DNA of 64,000 nucleotides from Oceaniferula marina (GTDB lineage: Bacteria > Verrucomicrobiota > Verrucomicrobiia > Verrucomicrobiales > Akkermansiaceae): the NCBI RefSeq assembly GCF_013391475.1, contig NZ_JACBAZ010000004.1, positions 186,001 through 250,000 of the forward strand, given 5' to 3'. The position numbers were made by a program, and so were the translations under genes. The notes beneath the pieces were generated by a model. That model was not told the DNA's origin, ran no database searches, and saw nothing but the letters and a program-made list of their open reading frames with translations. Below, piece by piece: positions 26,618 through 36,929 of this stretch; the stretch's first letter is position 1; every line of letters begins with the position of its first letter.

Positions 26618-28093
26618 TCATTCTCCGCTGGCTGACTCTTGCTCGATCAATTCCAAAAATCCGACCAGAATGCGGAACACCTCCGGCTCCAAGCCCCGGT
26701 CCGGATCACCTTGCCCACAGGATCTCAACCACTTGGCCAAAACCCGCCTCTGATCACCCGGCAACTGCTGAACCCTTCCGCCCCCCAGCTCTTCGTTTTC
26801 AAATAGCTTCGACTTGCTTCGCAAGGCGTGCGCTCTCGTCTGAATCCGGGCATAGGCATCCAACAAGCGATCCAGCAACACCCAGGCAAAGTTCTCATTT
26901 TTCGGTGGGCCAAGCTCCAGCTTTCTCCCCTCACCGGTCTTCAAACGAACGCCGCCGCGGACATCCACCTTCAAGTCAGGTAGGGCATTTCCTTTGAAAA
27001 AAGCAGCCACGCCACCACCCAATGCACCGATGAGCGCTCCTGCCCCATGACTGAGAAATGCCGTGCCAGCATCCACGGCAGCACCCGCAGCAGCACCCGT
27101 GGCAGCACCCGCCATCGTCAACTGGGTGCGGGAAAGCCCCCATTTCGACCACGTTTCCTCAGCTTCCAAATCCAATGCCTCCACTCCCAGGTCCTTCCAG
27201 TCCACTTCGAGTAAATGATGACGATAAATCTCCAACAACCTGTCCATCCCCCGGGTCACGACCCGCCCAAGGTTCCGGTAGTAGACCTCCCCCATATCCC
27301 TCTGAATTTTTTGTCGGCGGTGCTCCACATCAATATCCCGTTCTCCCAAGACCCGGGACTCCCTCAGCATCATCGCCTTTTCCAGCACCCCGACCACAAC
27401 TTCGGCACTTTCCTCCCTGCGAAGTTGCCATTCATCATCCAGGCAACGAATCGTCGTCTCGATCATACCCGCATGAGTCTCGTCAATTTCCAACAACGAG
27501 CGCAGCAGCCTCCGGCGTTGCTCGAAACGAGCCTGGTGAGCATTGAACGTTCGAACCAAATTAAAATAACTCCCAAGCCGGTCCTTCCATGTTTGCAGAT
27601 AGCGGTCCTCATCCGACTTCGCATTCAAAAGTGCCATGCGCCGCCTGCCGGTCCAGCGCAAGATCTCCATTTCTGCGACAAACTCATCCCGCAGAGGTTT
27701 GCTCGGGTCAATGATATACAACAACCCGGCGCCATCGACCAACGGGCGAAGTAGCTGGCATTCATCCTCGAAGGAACCACTTCCCTCAAAGGCATCGAGA
27801 AAAGTTCGAATCGATTCCAACCCCGGCGTTCCATCACCATGGAGGTCCTGAATTTCATGCATGGCGTCGATCGGTCGCTGAAACCCAGGGGTATCGACAA
27901 AACGAATCCGCTCCTCACCATCGAACACCAAAGGTAGCTCCTGACAATGGGTGGTCTCCCCCGGAGTATTACTCACCCGGATCATTCGGTCATCATCCAC
28001 CTCCAGCAAGGTCGCTAGAACCGCAGACTTCCCTGTGTTCACTTTTCCCACCACCGCAAACACCGGCACCTCCTTTGTTTCATCATCAGCCAT
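26618..28093 (-). CDS. Era-like GTPase with DUF3482 domain
   Basis: The 491-residue protein has G1 Walker A VGKVNTGKSAV, G3 FVDTPGFQRP and a G4-like segment LLNAKSD. A long helical DUF3482 region follows, with a Gly/Ala-rich membrane-active hairpin (MAGAATGAAAGAAVDAGTAF, then GALIGALGGGVAAFF). Start ATG 28091-28093 is preferred over an in-frame TTG two codons earlier. DUF3482 GTPases are encoded next to DUF2868 membrane proteins, as here, with the partner 42 bp upstream. The pair probably acts at the inner membrane; function is uncharacterised. Confidence 0.85.
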   Translation of the reverse strand: MADDETKEVPVFAVVGKVNTGKSAVLATLLEVDDDRMIRVSNTPGETTHCQELPLVFDGEERIRFVDTPGFQRPIDAMHEIQDLHGDGTPGLESIRTFLDAFEGSGSFEDECQLLRPLVDGAGLLYIIDPSKPLRDEFVAEMEILRWTGRRRMALLNAKSDEDRYLQTWKDRLGSYFNLVRTFNAHQARFEQRRRLLRSLLEIDETHAGMIETTIRCLDDEWQLRREESAEVVVGVLEKAMMLRESRVLGERDIDVEHRRQKIQRDMGEVYYRNLGRVVTRGMDRLLEIYRHHLLEVDWKDLGVEALDLEAEETWSKWGLSRTQLTMAGAATGAAAGAAVDAGTAFLSHGAGALIGALGGGVAAFFKGNALPDLKVDVRGGVRLKTGEGRKLELGPPKNENFAWVLLDRLLDAYARIQTRAHALRSKSKLFENEELGGGRVQQLPGDQRRVLAKWLRSCGQGDPDRGLEPEVFRILVGFLELIEQESASGE

Positions 28094-28135
28094 ATGCAAT
28101 CTAATCTATCAAATCCATTTCATCCGTAAACATCA

Positions 28136-29608
28136 TCAACACTCGTAGCGAAACACCTCGGACTCACTGTCTCTCAAACCATCCACATAACGGCTCCACA
28201 CCTCCAGCTCATCCTCGCTGCCAACCACCAGATATCGAATCATCGCATCGTCCCCCATGGCATCCCTCAGCTGGCGGTGGTATACCTCCATTTGCTTGGG
28301 GCTCAAATTCCACCCTTCAACAAGGATCACAACACCCATCGCGGCTCCCCTAACGGCATTGATGGCATCACGCTGTAATTGTTCATCCAAGGAACCCAGA
28401 ACATACCGGGATTCCGGATTGACACGCAAGGACTGCAGCAAAAACGGACGCAATTCTTCCGTGGACATCTCGATGCCACCCACATCCATCACCACCACCC
28501 CATCCGCCGGTCCATGCATCACTTCCGTGCGCTCGACTCGCGTCACTTCGCGCCACAACACGCGATGCCCTGCATCCTGAAAATCCATCCGGGCTAAAGA
28601 CCTCGACTCCATAAAACGGCACCCCCACCACATCAGCATGCGGGGGAGTAACCCCCACAAGGCCAAAACCGTAAATAAAAACAAACTCCAGCTAAGATCA
28701 GCCTGCATCCTCGGACTCAGTGACGACAGATCCACTGCCGACTTCGGGTTAAGATCAGGCATATAGCCTAACTGACTAATCGCAATGGTCTCACTGGACA
28801 CGCCTCCTCCACCCAGCGGCAACGACAATCCCCGCGTCACATACTCCAAACTCTCGGCCCCGAACTGTGGCAGCGTGGTCTCCCAAAAAAAACCGACACG
28901 CATAAACCATAAACAGCCAAACAAACCCAGCAACAAACCGAGGTTATAACCAACTCCACCGGCCTGAAGCACCCGGCTTAGTCTCCATGACCACACTTGG
29001 CTAGCTCCGCCACCAACTTGCCCTTGGATCGACTTCCACCTGTCCTCGCCCACCGCGCCCTCACACTTACGAACCAACCATGCCATTGCTTTTTGTAAGC
29101 CGCCCAAACCTCCAGACCATTTCCGAAACAGGACAAAACCCACCAAGCCGGCAAGCAACACCAACCACTGCGCCCCGAGAGAAACCATCAGAAACACCCA
29201 AAGGTTAAACCCTTGGGCCGCCTTTTGATCCAAGCGACCCTCCATCGTGCCCTCGTCAGCCGTCGGTAAGGAAAACTGGTATTCATCATACTGATAATCC
29301 GTAATCAACCCTCTCACCAACATGACGCCCAAGACCAACATCACCAAGGCCACGGCCCACTCCACCACCTTCAGTGATGCCACAGTGCCTTTTCCTTCGG
29401 ATTTCCCCTCTTTATTACGGATCGATTCCAGCATCCACCGCAACCCAGCCCTTCGACGCTCTTTCTCGCTCTGAAAATCTCCTTGTTTTAACTCTCCAAC
29501 CACCCCCTCACGCCAAGCACTGCGCCAAAGCTCATGCCGGTCCTTCAACCATTCCAAATCCAAGACCTCTGCCAAGGTCCAGCGCGTTTGTGTCGATCCT
29601 CGTTTCAC
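28136..29608 (-). CDS. DUF2868 membrane protein, partner of DUF3482 GTPase
   Basis: The 490-residue protein starts with a basic cytoplasmic segment (LAEVLDLEWLKDRHELW...). It has four or five membrane helices: VVEWAVALVMLVLGVMLV, LWVFLMVSLGAQWLVLLAGL, GYNLGLLLGLFGCLWFMRV and SWSLFLFTVLALWGLLPRML. The C-terminal ~150 residues form a soluble alpha/beta domain (GVVVMDVGGIEMS ... GAAMGVVILVEGWNLSP). It is followed by the GTPase gene after 42 bp on the same strand. No catalytic motif is visible. Confidence 0.83.
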   Translation of the reverse strand: MKRGSTQTRWTLAEVLDLEWLKDRHELWRSAWREGVVGELKQGDFQSEKERRRAGLRWMLESIRNKEGKSEGKGTVASLKVVEWAVALVMLVLGVMLVRGLITDYQYDEYQFSLPTADEGTMEGRLDQKAAQGFNLWVFLMVSLGAQWLVLLAGLVGFVLFRKWSGGLGGLQKAMAWLVRKCEGAVGEDRWKSIQGQVGGGASQVWSWRLSRVLQAGGVGYNLGLLLGLFGCLWFMRVGFFWETTLPQFGAESLEYVTRGLSLPLGGGGVSSETIAISQLGYMPDLNPKSAVDLSSLSPRMQADLSWSLFLFTVLALWGLLPRMLMWWGCRFMESRSLARMDFQDAGHRVLWREVTRVERTEVMHGPADGVVVMDVGGIEMSTEELRPFLLQSLRVNPESRYVLGSLDEQLQRDAINAVRGAAMGVVILVEGWNLSPKQMEVYHRQLRDAMGDDAMIRYLVVGSEDELEVWSRYVDGLRDSESEVFRYEC

Positions 29609-29731
29609 TCTCCGTAAACTGAAGTAATTCTAGCGGAAGGACAAACAAATCAACAAATCAAGATATGTAGATTTGTTCTTGATCATTCCGTTTTTCCCCT
29701 TACGTTTCCGCCCGAACCACAAACACCGCTG

Positions 29732-32700
29732 ATGTCCGAACCACACATCTCACCTGAATTACGCCCCATTTCCCACCGGCCCGATGCCACCAAATCGCTC
29801 ACCAGCGCCTTGGAACAACGTATTATGATGCTCGATGGAGCGATGGGAACCACCATCCGTGGCTACGGCCTGAAAGAATCCGATGCCCGGGGAGAACGTT
29901 TCAAAGATACAGAAAAAGACCTTCTCAATAATGGCGATATTCTGTCCCTCACCCGACCGGATGTCATTCTGGATATCCACAAACGCTTTCTGAAAGCAGG
30001 CTCCGACATCATTGAAACCAATTCCTTTTCCGGAACCGCTATCGCCCAGTCGGAGTTTTTTGTCGAAGACCCCCGCGAATCTGGTAATGGGCGCAAGGAC
30101 CCGGACTTTTACCAAAAGGTCATCGATGACCCCTTCCTTCAGAATCTCGCATGGGAAATCAACGTCGAGTCGGCCAAACTGGCTCGCAAGGCCTGCGACG
30201 AAATGGCAGAAGCCACCGGTATCCCACGCTACGCCGCCGGAGCAATCGGCCCGATGACCGTCGGCTTGAACAACTCCGCCGTCGATCCTGACGACCCCGG
30301 GTTCCGGGTGGTGACCTTTGATCAGGTCTATATCGACTACAAACGTCAAATCCGTGCCCTCATTCATGGCGGAGTGGACATCCTTATGGTGGAAACCATT
30401 TTCGACGCCCTGAATTCCAAAGCGGCCCTCGTTGCCTGTCAGGATGTCTTCGAGGAAGAAAACATTCACCTCCCGATCATCATTTCAGCAGCTGTCGGCC
30501 GCGGCGGCGAAACCATGATCTCCGCCCAAAAGGCCGAGGCCCTCTGGAATGCCGTCGCCCACGTCAAGCCGCTCGCCATCGGTTTGAACTGCTCTCTCGG
30601 GCCGGATGAAATGCGCCCCTTCATTGCGGAGCTCAGTCGCGTCGCCGAGTGTTTTGTTTCATGCTACCCGAATGCAGGCATGCCGGATCCGCTTTCACCC
30701 ACGGGGTTCCCCTTCCTGCCGGATGACATGTACGGACACTTACGCGACTTCGCCAAATCCGGCTTTATCAACCTTTCCGGCGGATGCTGCGGCAACACCC
30801 CGGAGCACATCGCCGCCATTGCGCGTGGAGTCAAAGATATTCAACCTCGTAAGCTGCCCGTCATCGAACCCCGGCTCCGCCTCTCCGGAACCGAACCCTA
30901 CAACCACACCCCGGATAAAAATTTCCTGATGATTGGTGAACGCACCAACGTCGCAGGCTCTCCACGCTTCCGCAGGCTCGTCCAGGAAGGCAAACTCGAA
31001 GACGCCCTCGCCGTCGCCCGCCAACAAGTTGACAACGGAGCCCCAGTGATCGACATCTGTTTTGATGACGGTCTGATCGATGGCGTGGAAATGATGACCC
31101 GCTACCTCAATCTGGTGCAATCTGAGCCAGACATCACCAAGGTGCCGATTACCGTCGATTCGTCAAAATGGGAAATTTTGTTAGCAGGCCTCAAGTGCCT
31201 GCAAGGCAAGGGAATCGTCAACTCAATATCACTCAAGGAAGGTGAAGAGCCATTCAAGCAACAAGCGAAGACCATCATGAAATTCGGAGCAGCCGTCGTG
31301 GTGATGGCCTTTGATGAACATGGCCAAGCCGCGACCTATGAGGACAAAGTCCGCATCTGTGAACGAGCCTACCGCATCCTTGTTGATGAAGTTGGCTTCA
31401 ACCCGGAAGACATCATTTTCGACCCCGCCATCCTGACCGTTGGCACCGGCATCGAGGAACATAACAACTACGCTGTCGATTTTTTCAAAGCCACCCGATG
31501 GATCAAAGAAAACCTCCCTGGCGCGAAAGTCTCCGGCGGAGTTTCTAACATTTCCTTTGCCTTCCGAGGAAACAATCCAGTGCGTGAAGCCATGCACTCC
31601 GCCTTCCTCTATCACGCAGGCAAAGCCGGCATGGATATGGGCATCGTCAATGCCGGCATGCTGGAGGTTTACGACGACATCAAACCGGACATGCTCCAAC
31701 ACGTCGAAGACGTCCTGCTCAACCGCGACCCGGATGCCACCGAACGATTGCTCGACTTCGCCGAGCAATTCAAAGGCATCAAAAAATCCACTCAAAAAGA
31801 AGACCTCGCCTGGCGCAAGGAGCCAGTCGAAAAACGCCTGGAACACGCGTTGCTTAAGGGGATCGACACCTTCATCGAAGAAGATACGGAAGAAGCTCGG
31901 CAAAAGTACAAGGTGCCGCTGAAAGTGATCGAAGGCCCACTGATGGACGGCATGGGGGTGGTCGGAGACCTCTTTGGCGCCGGCAAGATGTTCCTTCCCC
32001 AAGTGGTCAAGTCCGCCCGCGTGATGAAAAAGTCCGTTGCCTACCTCGACCCGTTTATGCTCGAGGAAAAGGAAATAAAAATCTCGGAATCAGCAGCTGC
32101 ATTCATGGCCGCCGATGCCGACCTCGACGAGGCAAGTGCACGCGAACAGGCAGAAAAATCCATGACCGCAGGCCGTGTTGTCATGGCGACCGTCAAAGGA
32201 GACGTTCACGACATTGGGAAAAATATCGTTGGCGTGGTTCTCGCCTGCAATGGCTTTGAAGTCATCGACCTCGGCGTCATGGTCCCCTGTGAAAAAATCC
32301 TCGAAATCGCCAAGCAAAGACACGCCGACATTATTGGACTCTCTGGATTGATCACCCCATCGTTAGATGAGATGGTCCATGTTGCCAAGGAGATGGAGAG
32401 ACAAGAAATGAATCTTCCAATTTTGTTAGGAGGTGCCACCACCAGTGCTGCCCACACCGCAGTAAAAATCGACCCCCACTATTCCGGGCCGGTGATCCAC
32501 GTCCTCGATGCCTCCCGCTCCGTCCCCGTGACCACTGCCTTACTCAGTGAGGACCAACGAGATGGCTTCCTTGAGGAAACAAAAGATCGTTACCAAAAGC
32601 TACGGGATGGTTTCAACCGCAAAGACAAGGCGAGCGTCAGTCTGCGGGATGCGCAAACCAAGCGTTTCCAACCTCAAACCAAGTGGGCCGATTACACACC

Positions 32701-33601
32701 ACCTCAACCGTCTTTCACTGGCACGCGCACGATCAACGATCAATCACTGCGCGAGCTCTCCGAATATATCGACTGGACGCCCTTCTTCCACGCATGGGAG
32801 CTCCGCGGCGTATGGGACCGTGAGGCCAAGGTTCTTAAAACCAAAAATGCAGAGGCTGCGGAAGTTGCCGGCAAACTCTACGAGGATGCTCAAGAGCTGC
32901 TCCAAGATATCATCAGCAACAAGCGCTTCAAAGCCAGCGGCATCTACGGTTTTTTTCCAGCCCATGCCGAGGGCGACGACATCATTCTGCCCACCAAGAA
33001 TGCCACCTTCCACACCCTTCGCCAGCAAACAGACAAGTCCAGCAGCAAGCCGAACTACGCACTCAGTGATTTTATCTCACCCGAGGCTCATGGATCCGAC
33101 CACATCGGAGCATTTGTTGTGGGCATCCACGGTGCGGACGAATGGGCGGCCGAACTGCGGGACAAACATGAACTCGACTCTGCCATCATGGTCCAAGCCA
33201 TTGCGGACCGACTCGCCGAAGCCTTTGCCGAGCTGCTGCACCATCGTGCCAGAGTTGATTGGGGATACGAGCGGACTAACGAATTCAATCACAACGAGCT
33301 GATCAAGGAGATCTATCAGGGTATCCGCCCGGCTCCCGGTTATCCGGCACAGCCGGATCACACGGAAAAAGAAACGTTGTTCCGATTGCTCAACGCAGCA
33401 GAAGAAACCGGTGTGGACCTCACCGAATCCTGCGCCATGCATCCCGGATCAGCTGTTTCAGGTCTGCTATTCTCCCACCCGGAAAGTCGCTACTTTGCCA
33501 TTACCGACCTGCAAAAAGATCAGGTGGAAAACTACGCCCAACGCAAAGGATGGGATCTGGAAACCTCTGAAAAATGGCTCGGCCCCTGGCTCGGGTATTG
33601 A
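29732..33601 (+). CDS. metH: Cobalamin-dependent methionine synthase
   Basis: The 1289-residue enzyme transfers the methyl group of methyltetrahydrofolate to homocysteine. Four modules are visible. The homocysteine-binding domain has zinc cysteines in GLNCSLG (~residue 287) and [10 protein letters not shown] (~residue 352). The pterin-binding domain ([16 protein letters not shown] on) follows. The B12 domain has the cobalt-coordinating His in [10 protein letters not shown] (~residues 823-832). The C-terminal AdoMet reactivation domain shows [12 protein letters not shown] and [14 protein letters not shown]. Length is slightly over E. coli MetH. No cobalamin or SAM riboswitch is apparent in the 123-bp upstream gap. 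It implies B12 use or synthesis. Confidence 0.97.
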   Translation: MSEPHISPELRPISHRPDATKSLTSALEQRIMMLDGAMGTTIRGYGLKESDARGERFKDTEKDLLNNGDILSLTRPDVILDIHKRFLKAGSDIIETNSFSGTAIAQSEFFVEDPRESGNGRKDPDFYQKVIDDPFLQNLAWEINVESAKLARKACDEMAEATGIPRYAAGAIGPMTVGLNNSAVDPDDPGFRVVTFDQVYIDYKRQIRALIHGGVDILMVETIFDALNSKAALVACQDVFEEENIHLPIIISAAVGRGGETMISAQKAEALWNAVAHVKPLAIGLNCSLGPDEMRPFIAELSRVAECFVSCYPNAGMPDPLSPTGFPFLPDDMYGHLRDFAKSGFINLSGGCCGNTPEHIAAIARGVKDIQPRKLPVIEPRLRLSGTEPYNHTPDKNFLMIGERTNVAGSPRFRRLVQEGKLEDALAVARQQVDNGAPVIDICFDDGLIDGVEMMTRYLNLVQSEPDITKVPITVDSSKWEILLAGLKCLQGKGIVNSISLKEGEEPFKQQAKTIMKFGAAVVVMAFDEHGQAATYEDKVRICERAYRILVDEVGFNPEDIIFDPAILTVGTGIEEHNNYAVDFFKATRWIKENLPGAKVSGGVSNISFAFRGNNPVREAMHSAFLYHAGKAGMDMGIVNAGMLEVYDDIKPDMLQHVEDVLLNRDPDATERLLDFAEQFKGIKKSTQKEDLAWRKEPVEKRLEHALLKGIDTFIEEDTEEARQKYKVPLKVIEGPLMDGMGVVGDLFGAGKMFLPQVVKSARVMKKSVAYLDPFMLEEKEIKISESAAAFMAADADLDEASAREQAEKSMTAGRVVMATVKGDVHDIGKNIVGVVLACNGFEVIDLGVMVPCEKILEIAKQRHADIIGLSGLITPSLDEMVHVAKEMERQEMNLPILLGGATTSAAHTAVKIDPHYSGPVIHVLDASRSVPVTTALLSEDQRDGFLEETKDRYQKLRDGFNRKDKASVSLRDAQTKRFQPQTKWADYTPPQPSFTGTRTINDQSLRELSEYIDWTPFFHAWELRGVWDREAKVLKTKNAEAAEVAGKLYEDAQELLQDIISNKRFKASGIYGFFPAHAEGDDIILPTKNATFHTLRQQTDKSSSKPNYALSDFISPEAHGSDHIGAFVVGIHGADEWAAELRDKHELDSAIMVQAIADRLAEAFAELLHHRARVDWGYERTNEFNHNELIKEIYQGIRPAPGYPAQPDHTEKETLFRLLNAAEETGVDLTESCAMHPGSAVSGLLFSHPESRYFAITDLQKDQVENYAQRKGWDLETSEKWLGPWLGY

Positions 33602-33670
33602 TAAAGATCCAGTCAGTTCATTCAGATAAATAGACTTGCCCCCTCAGCAAAGCCATAATAGAGGTCAACT

Positions 33671-34432
33671 ATGTTGCTAAAAGATCAGGTCATTGTCGTC
33701 ACCGGTGGATCAGAGGGCATTGGCTGGGAGTGCTCCCAGGCTTATGCCAAAGCGGGAGCCAAAGTCGTTATCCTCGCCCGTTCGAATGACAAAATCAAAA
33801 CGGCGGTGGATGCCATAGGACCGGATCACCATGGTATTGCCTGCGACGTATCAAATGAAAATGATGTCTCGGCATCCATGCAGTCGATTATGGCTAAATA
33901 TGGACGAATCAATGCCATCCACAATAACGCAGGGATAGGATCGCCGGCAAAGCCTCTGCACGAAACCTCCCTCGATGAATGGCAGAACCTGATGAACATC
34001 AATCTGAAAAGCATCTACCTAACCACGCGCTATGGTTTTGAATTTCTAAAACAATCCAAAGGCTGCATCCTCAATACCTCATCACTCGTAGGCGTCATGG
34101 GGCAAGCCGATCATGCGGCCTACACTGGCACCAAAGGAGGCGTCAATACCTTGACGAAGTCCATGGCTCTTGACTATGCACCATACGGCATCCGAGTGAA
34201 TGCGGTCTGCCCTGCGGGCACATGGACCCCCATGCTTAGAAAATGGTGCTCGGAACAAGAAAACGCCGCTTCGATTGAACAATACCTGGACGACATCCAC
34301 CCTCTTGGCAATTGCCCAGAAGGTGACGTCATAGCGGACCCTTGCGTATTCCTCCTATCAAAAATGGCCCGCTTCATTACAGGCCACATCCTTCATGTTG
34401 GAGGAGGTGCCGAGATTGGCTATAGAAGGTAA
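33671..34432 (+). CDS. SDR dehydrogenase, possibly L-fucose or KDF dehydrogenase
   Basis: The 253-residue classical short-chain dehydrogenase has cofactor motif TGGSEGIG at residues 12-19, NNAG near 91, catalytic Tyr151 and Lys155 (YTGTK) and ILNTSSLVGVMG before them. Ala/Arg at the end of beta2 (VVILARSND) leaves NAD/NADP choice open. It heads the fucose island and lies two genes before L-fuconate dehydratase. In the non-phosphorylating pathway an SDR could oxidise L-fucose to the lactone or 2-keto-3-deoxy-L-fuconate. Which step cannot be decided from sequence. It is one of the few genes here with a GAGGT-like ribosome-binding site. Confidence 0.82.
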   Translation: MLLKDQVIVVTGGSEGIGWECSQAYAKAGAKVVILARSNDKIKTAVDAIGPDHHGIACDVSNENDVSASMQSIMAKYGRINAIHNNAGIGSPAKPLHETSLDEWQNLMNINLKSIYLTTRYGFEFLKQSKGCILNTSSLVGVMGQADHAAYTGTKGGVNTLTKSMALDYAPYGIRVNAVCPAGTWTPMLRKWCSEQENAASIEQYLDDIHPLGNCPEGDVIADPCVFLLSKMARFITGHILHVGGGAEIGYRR

Positions 34433-34450
34433 TCCTCTTCCCAGTTCCCT

Positions 34451-35569
34451 ATGAAACTGGCACTCGCACTACGCCGCTCCACAGCTCTACGCTTTCCTGT
34501 AGAACTGGGCATTCACGATTATTTAAGGGATCACTCTGAGATCGATGTCGTTAGCGTCAATGGAACCTCCTCCCTATCCTGGAAAGACGCCTTAAGCTGC
34601 GATCCCGATGCCCTGATCGGTTTCTTGCATCAACCGGAGCATGTCCAGCAACTCACAAACATGAATATCCCCTCGGTATGCATCAACAGCATATTCGATC
34701 ATCAACATGTTTCATGCGTCAGATCCGATGCCTATGCAGTGGGAGTGATGGCCGCAAACCATTTTTTAAATCTTCAATGTGAAGATTACACCTTCATCAG
34801 CGACGTCCCTAATCATCACTATTCAGAACGACGTCAGGCAGGCTTTAATGACACCCTCAAAACCCACGGCATTCGAGCGAATTGCATTAGCTCAAATTCG
34901 TTAGACCCTGCCGTATTGTGGCTGAAAAAGAAACTTGCGGACAAAACAAGATCCGCTGTCTTCTGTGTCAATGACCTTACCGCAAGAGCTCTACTCAACC
35001 TCCTGGAACCTCGCCACCCTGATTTGGAAGATCACCTGATCCTCCTTGGTGTCGATAACGATCCTTTCTACTACGACAACGGTGCCGTCATTTTCTCCAG
35101 CATCGATGTAAACCATCGCCAGGTCGGGTATCAAGCCGCCCAACTCGTTCACCAGCAATATCGGGAGAAAACCTCACCACCAAGGTGTATTGAAATTCCG
35201 CCACTCCAATTGGTCAACAGATACCGCCAGGCTCAACGACTTCAGAGTCGCCACCCTGCAGTCTCACAAGCACTGCAAATAATAGCATCAGAGTATGCGT
35301 CCCCTGACCTCACCCCCGAAACACTAGCAGCAAAATGCGCTATCAGCGTCAGATCTCTCAACCGATCTCTAAAAACCCACGATTACCCACCACTCTCCAG
35401 GTGCATTCTAAATGCACGAATGAGAGCCGCAAAAGAACTTATTGAACGATCAAACCTGACACTGGAACAAGTAGCGTTCACCGTAGGTTATAGAGAATAC
35501 ACCACCTTCTTCCGAGCCTTCAAAAAACATGAAGGCCTTGCCCCCTCGAGCTACCATGAGAGCCCTTGA
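34451..35569 (+). CDS. XylR-like AraC-family sugar regulator
   Basis: The 372-residue regulator has an N-terminal LacI/periplasmic-binding-like domain (residues ~1-265, with SDVPNHHYSERRQAGFNDTL and LLGVDNDPFYYDNG). A C-terminal AraC double helix-turn-helix (ETLAAKCAISVRSLNRSLKT ... VGYREYTTFFRAFKKHEG) follows. This is the XylR layout common in Verrucomicrobia. Ligand-free DNA binding plus pentose or deoxysugar sensing is expected. It starts 18 bp after the SDR stop and precedes fuconate dehydratase by 90 bp, so it most likely controls the fucose island. Confidence 0.88.
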   Translation: MKLALALRRSTALRFPVELGIHDYLRDHSEIDVVSVNGTSSLSWKDALSCDPDALIGFLHQPEHVQQLTNMNIPSVCINSIFDHQHVSCVRSDAYAVGVMAANHFLNLQCEDYTFISDVPNHHYSERRQAGFNDTLKTHGIRANCISSNSLDPAVLWLKKKLADKTRSAVFCVNDLTARALLNLLEPRHPDLEDHLILLGVDNDPFYYDNGAVIFSSIDVNHRQVGYQAAQLVHQQYREKTSPPRCIEIPPLQLVNRYRQAQRLQSRHPAVSQALQIIASEYASPDLTPETLAAKCAISVRSLNRSLKTHDYPPLSRCILNARMRAAKELIERSNLTLEQVAFTVGYREYTTFFRAFKKHEGLAPSSYHESP

Positions 35570-35627
35570 AGCTCAAACCACAACCCAAACGTCCCAATTT
35601 GCAATGTTCAGCAGATGACTTCGGTGT

Positions 35628-35642
35628 AATAATAGCATTATT
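35628..35642. promoter_or_regulatory. AT-rich inverted repeat before fuconate dehydratase
   Basis: AATAAT-AGC-ATTATT lies 17 bp upstream of the GTG start at 35660. It could be an operator for the adjacent XylR-like regulator; no -35/-10 pair is clear. Confidence 0.3.
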
Positions 35643-35659
35643 CATTACCCACCGTCCCT

Positions 35660-36883
35660 GTGATTAAGAGCATTCAAACAAACGACACGCGTTTCGACAT
35701 CGGAGATCAAGCGGGATCCGACGCCATCCACAAGAACCCGCAATACTCCTACGCCGTCACCCTGCTCAAGGACAATTCGGGCCACACGGGTTCCGGCTTG
35801 GCCTTCACCTTGGGTGAGGGAAACGACTTGGTCTGCCGCGGTGCTGAATTTTTAGCGAGCTCGCTCCAAGGCCGTGACATCGAAGATTTGATGGCCAACT
35901 TCGGGGAAGTTCAGAGAAAGCTGGCTGACGAACAACAGTTTCGTTGGCTCGGCCCGCATAAAGGAGTGGCCCACCTCGCCCTTTCCTCGGTCACCAACGC
36001 CTGCTGGGATCTCTGGGCAAAAACACGGGGCGTCCCACTTTGGAAACTTCTTCTCGACCTATCCCCCGAAGAACTCGTCAACACCATCGACTTTTCCTAC
36101 CTCGAAGACGAACTCACCAAGGAACAGGCACTCAAGATCATCACAGACCATCAAGCTACCCGCAAACAACGAGAAGGCATCCTGCATCAAGGGTACCCAG
36201 GCTATGACACCTCGATCGGCTGGTTTAATTACAGTGATGAGCAAATCAAAGAAAACGTCAAAAAGTCCGTCGATGCCGGATTCACGGCGATGAAACTTAA
36301 AGTGGGGTCATCAAACATGGATGCCGACCTGAAACGTACGGAAATTGTCCGGTCAGGGGCAGGCCGTCTCGCGACGCTCATGGTCGACGCCAACCAACAA
36401 TGGACCCTATCCCGAGCATTGGAATTTGGTGAACGAGCCAAAGATTATAACTTGTTCTGGATTGAGGAGCCTACCCACCCCGATGACATTCTCGGCCACG
36501 CGACCCTTGCCAAAGCCTACGCACCACACACCAAGGTTGCCGCAGGTGAACACGTCCCGAATCGCATTATTTTCAAAAATTACTTCCAGGCCAAGGCCTT
36601 CGGCTATTGCCAGGCTGATGCTGTCCGGGTCGCCGGAATTAGTGAGTTTTTGGCAATCAGCCTCATGGCACGCCAACGCAATATCCCTGTTGTGCCACAC
36701 GTTGGTGATATGGGGCAAATCCACCAACACCTTGTCCTTTTTAATCATATCGGCTTGGGTCACGAGGCCTTATTACTCGAGCATATCCCTCACCTGAGCG
36801 AACATTTCATTCACCCGTGCCAAGTCTCGGGTGGCGTATATCATACACCTCAAGAACCCGGCATGTCATCCGATTTAAAATAG
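35660..36883 (+). CDS. L-fuconate dehydratase, enolase superfamily
   Basis: The 407-residue enzyme should convert L-fuconate to 2-keto-3-deoxy-L-fuconate. It resembles Xanthomonas FucD along its length: DTRFDIGDQAGSDAIHKNP at the start, FRWLGPHKGVAHLAL, IDFSYLEDELT, and KLKVG with the Lys pair 212/214. VDANQ (Asp243), WIEEPTHPDD and AGEHVPNRIIFK supply the metal ligands. PHVGDMGQIHQHL replaces FucD's PHAGGVGLCE-type loop. It starts with GTG 35660. Being next to an SDR and upstream of a DHDPS-family aldolase, it marks a non-phosphorylating fucose pathway. Confidence 0.93.
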   Translation: MIKSIQTNDTRFDIGDQAGSDAIHKNPQYSYAVTLLKDNSGHTGSGLAFTLGEGNDLVCRGAEFLASSLQGRDIEDLMANFGEVQRKLADEQQFRWLGPHKGVAHLALSSVTNACWDLWAKTRGVPLWKLLLDLSPEELVNTIDFSYLEDELTKEQALKIITDHQATRKQREGILHQGYPGYDTSIGWFNYSDEQIKENVKKSVDAGFTAMKLKVGSSNMDADLKRTEIVRSGAGRLATLMVDANQQWTLSRALEFGERAKDYNLFWIEEPTHPDDILGHATLAKAYAPHTKVAAGEHVPNRIIFKNYFQAKAFGYCQADAVRVAGISEFLAISLMARQRNIPVVPHVGDMGQIHQHLVLFNHIGLGHEALLLEHIPHLSEHFIHPCQVSGGVYHTPQEPGMSSDLK

Positions 36884-36929
36884 CCATAGAACCCATGGCG
36901 AGCTACTAACCATCAAACCACCGATACCG

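Noticed and set aside
27058-27754. Proline-rich frames opposite the DUF3482 GTPase
   Set aside because: They mirror the alanine/glycine-rich membrane segment of the real gene and have no independent support.
29609-29731. Cobalamin or SAM riboswitch upstream of metH
   Set aside because: The gap is only 123 bp and shows no B12-box or SAM-I-like conserved segments.
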